DNA from: Xanthomonas maliensis
Lineage (GTDB): Bacteria; Pseudomonadota; Gammaproteobacteria; Xanthomonadales; Xanthomonadaceae
Assembly (NCBI RefSeq): GCF_009192945.1
Contig: NZ_NSET01000025.1
Location: 62,001 to 126,000 of the forward strand
Direction: 5' to 3'
Length of the DNA: 64,000 nt
Shown here: positions 35,588 through 43,762 of the stretch, piece by piece
Numbering within the stretch: the stretch's first letter is position 1
How the letters are laid out: every line of letters begins with the position of its first letter
The notes under the pieces: model-generated
Told to the model about the DNA's origin: nothing
Database searches by the model: none
The model's input: the letters and a program-made list of their open reading frames with translations, nothing else
Position numbers and translations under genes: made by a program

Positions 35588-35607
35588 ACGCCCTGCGGGC
35601 GCGAGTC

Positions 35608-35635
35608 ACTTTTCTTTGCTTGTGCAAAGAAAAGT
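35608..35635. repeat. Perfect inverted repeat 1 in the jetB-jetC gap
   Basis: ACTTTTCTTTGC and GCAAAGAAAAGT pair perfectly over 12 bases around TTGT. It looks like a dispersed Xanthomonas intergenic repeat and could act as a terminator in either direction. Confidence 0.8.
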
Positions 35636-35709
35636 AACCAAAAGAAAGCACACCCCGTCCTCGCGCCCTCCGCGCCTGCGGCGCTCCAGGTCCGCAAGTC
35701 CGGCAGAAA

Positions 35710-35743
35710 TTTTTGTAAGGGACATCCCTGTCCCTTACAAAAA
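35710..35743. repeat. Perfect inverted repeat 2, bidirectional-terminator-like
   Basis: TTTTTGTAAGGGACA and TGTCCCTTACAAAAA form a perfect 15-base stem with loop TCCC. The outer T and A runs make it a good bidirectional intrinsic terminator between jetB and jetC. Confidence 0.8.
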
Positions 35744-35765
35744 CGTCGCGCATCCATGCGCGACG
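35744..35765. repeat. Perfect inverted repeat 3
   Basis: CGTCGCGCAT and ATGCGCGACG pair over 10 bases with loop CC, beginning at the base after the previous palindrome ends. Confidence 0.8.
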
Positions 35766-35821
35766 CCCTGCGGGTTGAATCTGCCAGCCTTGCCGCTGCG
35801 GTATGGGGAGGGAAGGCTAAA

Positions 35822-35952
<131 letters not shown>

Positions 35953-36116
35953 TTTTGGCGGGGACGGGGTGATCGTGGCGGTCGCCGTAGCGGTGGGTGC
36001 GGTGGTGGCGTCGTCGTTGTTGTCTTAACGTGTGGTGTGTTTGATGCGCCTTGTTGTAGTTTCGGTGGTCGGTGTGTATTCCGTGGTCCAGTCGTTTCGT
36101 TCTTGGTGAGTGTCCG

Positions 36117-39100
36117 ATGAGTTCGCAGCCCAACCTTTCGCCGGCGTCGCCGGGACGGTCCTTGTTCGCCGAGACGGTGGCCGAGCAGCGTGCGCAGCAG
36201 TTCCGCATGCGGCGGCTGCAGGTGCACAACTGGGGAACCTTCAACGGGCTGACCGAGGTACCGATCGCCGAGAAGGGCTTTCTGTTCGTCGGGCGCTCGG
36301 GGTCGGGTAAGTCGACGCTGCTGGATGCGATGTCGGCACTGCTGACCCCACCGAGCATCGTCGATTTCAACGCCGCCGCACGCGAGGCCGAGCGTAGCGG
36401 GCGTGACCGCAGTCTGGTGTCCTACGTACGCGGGGCATGGGCCGACCAGCAGGACAGCGCCTCGGGCGAGATCGCCACCCAGTACCTGCGCAAGAGCGCG
36501 ACCTGGACCGCGTTGGTGCTGGAATATCGCAATGCCCACGACGAGACGGTGAGCCTGATCCGTCTGTTCTGGATTGCCGGCAGCGGCAATGCCGCCGCCG
36601 ATGTGCGTCGCCACTACATGGTCGCGCCGCGGCGTTTCGATGTGGCGCGGGAGCTGGATGGCTTCGACCTGGACCTGCGCAAGCTCAAGGCGCGCTTGGG
36701 CGAGGAAGTGGCGCACTTCGATGGCTTTGCCGGCTATGCCGAGCGCTTCCGCCACCTGCTGGGTATCGGCAACGAGATGGCGCTGCGCTTGCTGCACAAG
36801 ACCCAATCCGCCAAGAACCTGGGCGATCTCAACGCCTTCCTGCGCGGCTTCATGCTCGATGAGCCGCGCACCTTCGAAGCCGCCGACCGGCTGGTGGAGG
36901 ACTTCGCCGAACTGGACGGTGCCCACCACGCGGTGGTCACGGCGCGCCGCCAGGTGGAGACCCTCAGCCCGGCGCGCGAGCACCATGCTGCGCTGATGGC
37001 GTTACGACAGAGTGTGGGCGAGTTGCGCGAGCTGCAGCTGGGCGTGGACGGCTATCGCGAGCAGCAGCGCCTGGCCTTGCTGGCCGCGCGCTTGCAGGAA
37101 CTGGATAGCCAGGACCGTGGCCTGGCCGGCGAAGAGGGCCAACGCCGCGAGTCGCTGGACAACCATGAGCAGAAGTTGGCCGGGCTGGAGCGCGAGCAGC
37201 GTGCCGCCGGCGGCGAGCAGATCGAGGAGCTGGAACGCGAACGTGCGCGGGTCGAGCGCGAACGCGATGAGCGCCTGCGTCGGCGCGTGCAGATCGAGCA
37301 GGCCTGTCGCCAGCTCGGCACCGCGTTGGCAGCTGGCGCCAGCGGCTTCGCCGCGCAGGTGGCGCATGCGCAGAGCCTGCTCGATGGCAGCAAGCAACAC
37401 GCCAGCGCGCTGGATGATGCGATCGCCGAGCGCATGGCCGAGCGTCGCGACGACGAACGCCGCTTCGCCGAGATCCGCACCGAGCTGGAAGCGCTGAAGA
37501 AAGCGCCCTCCAGCCTGCCGGCGCCGATGCAGGCACTGCGCGCGCGCTTGTGCGAAGACACTGGCATCGCCGAGGCGGCGCTGCCCTTCGTCGGCGAGCT
37601 GGTGCAGGTGCGCGACGACCAGATCGCCTGGCGCGGCGCCATCGAGCGCGTGCTGCACGGTTTTGCGCAATCGCTGCTGGTGGACGAGCGCCATTCCGCG
37701 CAGGTCAGCGATTGGGTCAATCGGACGCATCTCGGCACGCGCCTGGTGTATTTCCGCGTGCGCCGCAACGATGAGCTGCATTCGCGCCGGGTCGATCCCG
37801 ATGCGCTGCCGGGCAAGCTGCAACTACGCGAACACGCCTTCACCGACTGGCTGCGCAACGAGCTCACCCGTCGTTTCGACTACGCCTGCGTGGACAACGC
37901 CGCCGCGCTGCGTACGGCCGATCGCGCGATCACTCGCGAAGGCCAGGTCAAGCATCCGGGCGATCGTTACGAGAAGGACGACCGCCATGCGGTCAACGAC
38001 CGCAAGCGCTGGCTCCTGGGTCACGACAACCGCGACAAACTCAAGGTGTTCGAGCGCGAGGCGCAGGCCTTGGCCCAGCGCATCGCCAGTTGCGAGGCCG
38101 ACGTGGCGGCGCTGCGGCGGCAGCGCGAGCAGGACCAGGAGAAGCAGCTGGCCGCACACACCCTGGTCGAGCGCGATTGGGACGAGATCGACGTCGCTCC
38201 CAAGTTGCAGCGGCTGAGCGACATCGATGAGCAGTTGCAGCAGCTGCGCGAAGGCGACAGCGGTCTGCGCGCCTTGGGGCAGGCGATCGAGACCGCGCGC
38301 ACGCTGCGCGACCAGGCCAAGCGCACCTACGAGGATGTGCGGCTGGAACGCGCCCAGTTGGCGCGCGAACGCGTGCGGTTGGAGCAGCAGCAGGCGGCTT
38401 GCGGTCAGCGCGCCGGTACCGCGACGCTGACGCCGACCCAGCTGCAGGGCTTGCAGACGCGCCTGGCGGCGCTGGCGCCGCTGTCGCTGGACAACCTGGA
38501 GGCGCATTTCCGCGCGGTCGAACGCGGCCTGGCCGAACAACTGGCCGACAGCCAGGGCCGCGACAGTCGCCTCAGCGCGCAGCTGCTGGACTGCTTCCGC
38601 CGCTATTGCCAGCAATGGCCGGAAGACAGTGGCGACTTCACCGTCAGCCTGGCCAGCGCCGAGGATTTCCTCGCGCGGCTGGACCGGCTGGAGAGCGATG
38701 GCCTGCCGCGGCATGAGCACCGCTTCTTCGACCTGTTGCAGACCCAGAGCAAAAACAACCTGCTGGCCTTGCAGCGGCATACCGCCGAGGCCCACAAGGG
38801 CATCAAGCAGCGCATGGACGAGGTCAATGCCAGCCTGGAGCAGGTGCCGTTCAACCGCGACACCATCCTCACCATCGAGGTCAGCGACCGTCGCCTGACC
38901 GAGGTGCAGGACTTCCAGCAGCAGTTGCGTGCAGTGCTCTCGCACCAGCAGACCGAAGATCGCGCACTGGCCGAAGCCCAATTCGCCGCCTTGCGCGCAC
39001 TGGTGGCGCGACTGGGCGCGCAGGAACCGGACGCACGTCGCTGGCGCGAACAGGTGCTGGACGTTCGCCAGCACGTGGAGTTCATTGGCGTCGAGCTCGA

Positions 39101-40148
39101 TGCGCAGACGCGCGCGCAGGTGGAGATCTATCGCAGTGGCGCCGGCAAGTCCGGTGGCCAGCGACAGAAACTGGCCACCACCTGCCTGGCAGCGGCGTTG
39201 CGCTACCAGCTCGGCGGCGAAGACGGCGAGCTGCCGCGCTATTGCGCTGTGGTGCTGGACGAGGCCTTCGACAAGGCAGACAACGAATTCACCGCGCTGG
39301 CGATGAACATCTTCGAAAACTTCGGCTTCCAGATGGTGGTTGCTACCCCCCTGAAATCGGTGATGACGCTGGAACCGTTCATTGGCGGCGCCTGCTTCGT
39401 CGAAATCAGCGGACGCCACAACTCCGGCGTGCTGTTGATCGAATACGACACCGAAGCACAGCGCCTCAAGCTGCCGGAACGCTCGCGCACCGATGACAAC
39501 AGCGTCGTGTCGGACGAGGTGGCGTCGACGGATGCATCGCAGGGTGGCAATGGCGGTCGCGAAATGACGGAGTCGCCGCGATCGACGGCGCACACAGACC
39601 CGAATGGAATCCTGGGGACCGTGCCGGCCGAAGCCGTGGCCAGCGGGCTGGACGCGTCGACGACAACCTCCGCGCCCTCCACCGATGCAGCGCCAACCAC
39701 GCGCCGACGTCGCCTGCGCAAGACCACCCCTCACCGCGCTGCGGGCGATACGACCGTGCCGCAGCCCGCGACGCGCGCGCCGGCCATGCGCAAAGCGGCA
39801 TCACGCCAGTCCACGACGCGGGCGCCCCAGGCCACCATGCCAAAGGGCGCGTCTGCAGCGAGCACGGGGCGTGCCTCCGCAACGAAGCGAGCGGCTTCCA
39901 CCGGCACCGCACCGCGCTCCATCGCCGCGGCCGACAGCCGCAAGAAGCCCGCCACGCCTTCCAAACCAGCCGCGCAAGGCAAGACCGCAGCGACCGACAC
40001 CCGCGGCCCTGCCAAGGGGGCTGCCGGTCTATCTGCAGTCTCCAGCAAGCGCGCAGCGAAGCCGGCCAAAGCGGCTCCGCAAGGCAAGACCGCCAGCAAG
40101 CCAACCGCCGCCAAAAAATCCCCCCGCAGCAAGCGCGCGACGCGCTGA
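36117..40148 (+). CDS. jetC: JetC/MksB-like SMC ATPase with a long basic tail
   Basis: A 1343-residue SMC-like ATPase. Walker A is GRSGSGKST at residues 59-67. Long coiled coils flank a central hinge-like part near 460-640. The ABC signature KSGGQRQK is near 1010 and Walker B VVLDEAFDKAD near 1045, with the ATP-head end at about 1115. It should extrude DNA loops with JetA and JetB. Unusual: residues from about 1130 to 1343 are a disordered Ala/Lys/Arg/Thr/Pro tail (KRAAKPAKAAPQGKTASKP, ending KKSPRSKRATR) like histone H1, absent from usual JetC. The start MSSQPNLS is chosen over an in-frame ATG 15 codons upstream. Confidence 0.88.
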   Translation: MSSQPNLSPASPGRSLFAETVAEQRAQQFRMRRLQVHNWGTFNGLTEVPIAEKGFLFVGRSGSGKSTLLDAMSALLTPPSIVDFNAAAREAERSGRDRSLVSYVRGAWADQQDSASGEIATQYLRKSATWTALVLEYRNAHDETVSLIRLFWIAGSGNAAADVRRHYMVAPRRFDVARELDGFDLDLRKLKARLGEEVAHFDGFAGYAERFRHLLGIGNEMALRLLHKTQSAKNLGDLNAFLRGFMLDEPRTFEAADRLVEDFAELDGAHHAVVTARRQVETLSPAREHHAALMALRQSVGELRELQLGVDGYREQQRLALLAARLQELDSQDRGLAGEEGQRRESLDNHEQKLAGLEREQRAAGGEQIEELERERARVERERDERLRRRVQIEQACRQLGTALAAGASGFAAQVAHAQSLLDGSKQHASALDDAIAERMAERRDDERRFAEIRTELEALKKAPSSLPAPMQALRARLCEDTGIAEAALPFVGELVQVRDDQIAWRGAIERVLHGFAQSLLVDERHSAQVSDWVNRTHLGTRLVYFRVRRNDELHSRRVDPDALPGKLQLREHAFTDWLRNELTRRFDYACVDNAAALRTADRAITREGQVKHPGDRYEKDDRHAVNDRKRWLLGHDNRDKLKVFEREAQALAQRIASCEADVAALRRQREQDQEKQLAAHTLVERDWDEIDVAPKLQRLSDIDEQLQQLREGDSGLRALGQAIETARTLRDQAKRTYEDVRLERAQLARERVRLEQQQAACGQRAGTATLTPTQLQGLQTRLAALAPLSLDNLEAHFRAVERGLAEQLADSQGRDSRLSAQLLDCFRRYCQQWPEDSGDFTVSLASAEDFLARLDRLESDGLPRHEHRFFDLLQTQSKNNLLALQRHTAEAHKGIKQRMDEVNASLEQVPFNRDTILTIEVSDRRLTEVQDFQQQLRAVLSHQQTEDRALAEAQFAALRALVARLGAQEPDARRWREQVLDVRQHVEFIGVELDAQTRAQVEIYRSGAGKSGGQRQKLATTCLAAALRYQLGGEDGELPRYCAVVLDEAFDKADNEFTALAMNIFENFGFQMVVATPLKSVMTLEPFIGGACFVEISGRHNSGVLLIEYDTEAQRLKLPERSRTDDNSVVSDEVASTDASQGGNGGREMTESPRSTAHTDPNGILGTVPAEAVASGLDASTTTSAPSTDAAPTTRRRRLRKTTPHRAAGDTTVPQPATRAPAMRKAASRQSTTRAPQATMPKGASAASTGRASATKRAASTGTAPRSIAAADSRKKPATPSKPAAQGKTAATDTRGPAKGAAGLSAVSSKRAAKPAKAAPQGKTASKPTAAKKSPRSKRATR

Positions 40149-40166
40149 TCGCACAGCCGCTGCCTC

Positions 40167-40186
40167 GCCGCCTGTGACCAGGCGGC
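40167..40186 (+). terminator. Hairpin behind jetC
   Basis: GCCGCCTG and CAGGCGGC pair over 8 bases around TGAC, 18 bases after the jetC stop, followed by GCGTCTT. Weak T-run; a plausible end of the jet transcript. Confidence 0.45.
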
Positions 40187-40984
40187 GCGTCTTGCTGTCG
40201 GCGTCGATGCGCTGTGCCGGGTACAGAGGCGGAGGACATAGAGCAGACGCAGCGGTTGGATCGCGAACAGACAGGCCCTGCCGACCGTACACGCGCTGTT
40301 GAGGAATTCTTCTCGCGCGATAATCTTCCAATACGTTGGCTGCACTGCAGGCCAGGCTGCATAACGCTCCCCGTCGAGCTGGACGAGGCAGCGCCCTTGC
40401 GATGCGCTTGCCTTTGGTCCTGGGCAGAAACCCGTATGGTCGTCCAATGCATCCCCGGCGTTACTAGATACTCCCGATGAGTAATGACGATCAGCTGACG
40501 GAGCCACGAAACGGATGACTCCAGAAAAACCCTGAGTAAGACGACAATATCGAATTAAATGGCACGAGGTAACTAAACAATCTCTTTGTGCCGGAAGCGG
40601 ATAAGCAAATAGTGCGTACAATGCCCATCTGCCGTCATCGCTGCGTGTCAGAATTTTCTGATTTTCTTGTTGGGACGAACCGGTATCTGTTTGAGTCCGT
40701 CCGGCAAATATCCGTCAAGTCAACTGCTTACGTCATTGCCGCTCGCGTCGCCTCTGCTCGCCCATAAACTTCCCATTGACAGCGAAAGCGGACTCGAACA
40801 ACGCTCCGGCTGCACGGGGGATTGGGGAATGACCGTCGGGTCGCGCTTCGCCCCCCTGAATCGATGTATGTGGACGACTTGCCTGGCGATGCGAGCTGGG
40901 CGGGCGAGTGTGGGCGCCCGTTCTTCGATGTCCTTGCATCTCAGGTGAGGCGATGGATGCCGCTCACCTTTCTCTGGATTCGCT
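40187..40984. other. Gap between jetC and the Rhs locus; no jetD
   Basis: About 800 bases. Open frames on both strands are short with shadow-type composition. The stretch 40480-40720 is AT-rich relative to its surroundings, which marks a likely junction of horizontally acquired DNA and probably holds the Rhs promoter. Nothing resembling the TOPRIM nuclease JetD/MksG is present. Confidence 0.55.
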
Positions 40985-43762
40985 ATGACATCGGACATGA
41001 GGCCGCTGCGGCGGCCCGCGCTTGGATTGCTTGTACTCGTCGCTCTCTTGATTGCGCTGCCATCGATTGCAGCCGCCGACGATGTCTACGACGACTACGG
41101 AAGACTGATCAAGACCGGGGCCACCATCAAGAGCCCCGGCAGTCAGTTATTCGGCGAGAACATCAATCTCTACACCGGCTCCCTGGAGTTGGTGCAGACC
41201 GACGTCGAGCTGAAGGGCAGCAATGCGCTGCAGGTCCGCATCGGTCGACGCTTTACGGTCGGCAATCCATCGCAAGGGCACTTCAAACTCTGGGATCTGG
41301 ATATCCCATACATGCATGGTGTCTTTGGCTTCCCGGGTGGTAACCTCCAGCCGGATGGGTGGGTGGTCACTGGAGACCGCACCTCCGCGTACGCCCGCTG
41401 CAGTCGCTACGACACGCCTCCCACGCTTTCGAATCAAGGTGGCGACTTCGATCCATCCGAGTATTGGCGCGGGAGCTTCGTCTACCGCCCGGGCGCGGGC
41501 GATCAGGAACTGCTGGCGACCACGGCGCAGGCCCTGCGACCCTCCGATGGAAAGACCTATCCCATCGTCCTGAAGGACGGCTCGGCGGTCAGGTGCGTGC
41601 CGTCGCTCGATGGCATCAGCGAAACGGATGCGAAAGGCGAAGGCTTCGAGGTCGTCGATACGCATGGCACGGTCTATACCTTCAATCACATGGTGTCGCG
41701 GTTCTATCCAGCGCTGCGCAGGTCCTCGCCCGCACCACAAGCGTTCTCCGCGGGAGCGTCGATCCAGACTGCTAGCGTCGGAAACATCGTACCGATGGTC
41801 GCAAAGAGCTACATCCTGCAGCGCAAGGAGGTGCTGATCTATCCCACACGGGTGACCGATCGCTTCGGCAATACGGTGTCCTACAACTGGAACCCAGCCG
41901 CGCCGTGGCAACTCCAGAGCATCGTCGCCAGCGACGGCCGGCGAATCGATGTGTCCTATGCTGGTGGCGATGGAACGCTGATCACCTCGGTGACCACGTC
42001 TGGCCGAACCTGGTCTTATGTCTACAGCGACACCACCGACTCGGTCCGGTTGCCGGATGGCAGCGGCTGGACCTTCGACCTGCTTCAACTCGCGCGTGCG
42101 CGCGTCACAATGGCTGCGCCTCCAGGTTGCGACAGCGATCGCTCGTGGTCTGGAAGCGCGGCCGGCAGTATCGTGGCGCCCACTGGAGCACGCGCCGACT
42201 ACGCGCTCAATTCCATGTTGATGGGGCGCTCGTGGGTGCCGCGCTTCTGCCGACTGGAGCAGGGCTACTCGGACATTCCGTATCAGTTCTACGTGATGGC
42301 GTTGACGAGCCGCCGCCTCTCCGGTCCTGGGCTGCCTGCGCAAGGTCTGACCTGGACGTATGACTACGGTAGCCCGAACAACTGCTGGAAGCCGGACGCC
42401 GGCACCCCTGCCAGCAGCAGCTATGTCGTCTGCACCGATGCGTCGCCGACCACCCGCGATGTCACCGTCAAGGAACCCTCCGGCACGATGACACGCCATC
42501 GTTTCGGCAACCGCTACTGGACCAACGAAGGGCTGCTGCTGCAACAGGACTTCGGCTGGGACGGCACCGCGGCGATCCGCACCAGAACGACCGACTACGC
42601 CGCGTTTGACACCGCGCCGTTCGCCGTCCGCACCATGTATCCGGTCGGCGACTACGGCGACAGCACGGTGGCAGCCCGGCAGCGGCCGGTGCGACAGGTC
42701 ACGACCACCGAAGCTGGTACCCAATTCATCTGGAGGGTCGCGGACTGTGGCGGCACGCCGTGTTTCGACGAGTTCGCCCGGCCGCTGAAGATCGATCGCT
42801 TCAGCCCATGGCATACGCGGACCGACGAGACGACCTATTACGACGAACGCACGCAATGGGTGCTGGGTCAGACGGCCAGTGAACGCAACACCGACACCGG
42901 GATCGTGACCTCTCAGATCGACTATGGCGCCGGAGCACTGCCACAGACGGCGCGCCGCAATGGCAAGCTGGTGTCGACCTATACCTATAACAGCGATGGC
43001 ACCGTCGCGCAGATCAAGGACGGGCTGGGCAACGCCACTGGCTTCTCCAGCTGGATTCTAGGCATTCCCCAAAACGTCACCTACGCCGATGGTGCGGTCA
43101 AATCCGCGGTGGTCGACGGCAACGGATGGATCCGTCAGACCACCGACGAGAACGGCTTCGCCACGACCTACGACTACGACGTCATGGGACGGTTGAGCGC
43201 GACCAACTACCCCGGTGGTGACAGCGTGGGCTGGAACGCTACGACGCAGGCCTTCGAACAGATCGGCAGCGACGAGTATGGGATTGGCGCGGGACATTGG
43301 CGCCAGACCGTCTCCACCGGAAACGCGCGCAAGATCACCTACTTCGATGCGCTATGGCAGCCACTGTTGACGCGCGAGTTCGACACCGCCAACCAGGCCG
43401 GCACGCTGCGCGCCAAGCGCTTCACGTACGACCACGAAGGACGTGCCGTGTTCGAGTCCTACCCGAGCGACAACGAGTCTGCGACGACGGGCACCTGGCG
43501 GGAGTTCGACGCCTTGGGGAGACCGGCCGCGGTCTCGCAGGACAGCGAGCAAGGGTTGCTGACCACCGTCACGCAGTATCTGCCGGGAGCCCAGACACTG
43601 GTCACCAACCCGCGTGGGGCGCAAACCCAGACCGGGTATCAGGTGTTCGACCAGCCGGTCTACGACGCGCCTGTGTGGGTGCAATTGCCTGAATCCGCAC
43701 GGACCTCGATCACGCGCGACGTGTTCGGCAAGGCGCTCAAGATCGTGCGAGGTGCGCAATGA
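40985..43762 (+). CDS. Exported Rhs protein, N-terminal half
   Basis: A 925-residue protein. The signal peptide is residues 5-31 (PALGLLVLVALLIALPSIAA). A beta-rich domain follows (GENINLYTGSLELVQTDVEL), typical of exported Rhs/wall-associated proteins. From about 600 come YD-repeat units (TTYYDERTQWVLGQTASERN, TYTYNSDGTVAQIKDGLGNA, TTYDYDVMGRLSATNYPGGD). It has no toxin tip; the chain ends within the repeats (DVFGKALKIVRGAQ). The next gene continues the Rhs architecture and overlaps by 4 bases (ATGA). The two polypeptides may assemble one shell. Confidence 0.85.
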   Translation: MTSDMRPLRRPALGLLVLVALLIALPSIAAADDVYDDYGRLIKTGATIKSPGSQLFGENINLYTGSLELVQTDVELKGSNALQVRIGRRFTVGNPSQGHFKLWDLDIPYMHGVFGFPGGNLQPDGWVVTGDRTSAYARCSRYDTPPTLSNQGGDFDPSEYWRGSFVYRPGAGDQELLATTAQALRPSDGKTYPIVLKDGSAVRCVPSLDGISETDAKGEGFEVVDTHGTVYTFNHMVSRFYPALRRSSPAPQAFSAGASIQTASVGNIVPMVAKSYILQRKEVLIYPTRVTDRFGNTVSYNWNPAAPWQLQSIVASDGRRIDVSYAGGDGTLITSVTTSGRTWSYVYSDTTDSVRLPDGSGWTFDLLQLARARVTMAAPPGCDSDRSWSGSAAGSIVAPTGARADYALNSMLMGRSWVPRFCRLEQGYSDIPYQFYVMALTSRRLSGPGLPAQGLTWTYDYGSPNNCWKPDAGTPASSSYVVCTDASPTTRDVTVKEPSGTMTRHRFGNRYWTNEGLLLQQDFGWDGTAAIRTRTTDYAAFDTAPFAVRTMYPVGDYGDSTVAARQRPVRQVTTTEAGTQFIWRVADCGGTPCFDEFARPLKIDRFSPWHTRTDETTYYDERTQWVLGQTASERNTDTGIVTSQIDYGAGALPQTARRNGKLVSTYTYNSDGTVAQIKDGLGNATGFSSWILGIPQNVTYADGAVKSAVVDGNGWIRQTTDENGFATTYDYDVMGRLSATNYPGGDSVGWNATTQAFEQIGSDEYGIGAGHWRQTVSTGNARKITYFDALWQPLLTREFDTANQAGTLRAKRFTYDHEGRAVFESYPSDNESATTGTWREFDALGRPAAVSQDSEQGLLTTVTQYLPGAQTLVTNPRGAQTQTGYQVFDQPVYDAPVWVQLPESARTSITRDVFGKALKIVRGAQ

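Noticed and set aside
35091-35765. Possible CRISPR array in the jetB-jetC gap
   Set aside because: Units are 130 bases long with conserved spacers and internal palindromes. There are no short repeats with unique spacers and no cas genes.
40187-40984. Possible jetD fragment behind jetC
   Set aside because: No frame over 100 codons and no TOPRIM-like acidic motif in any frame.
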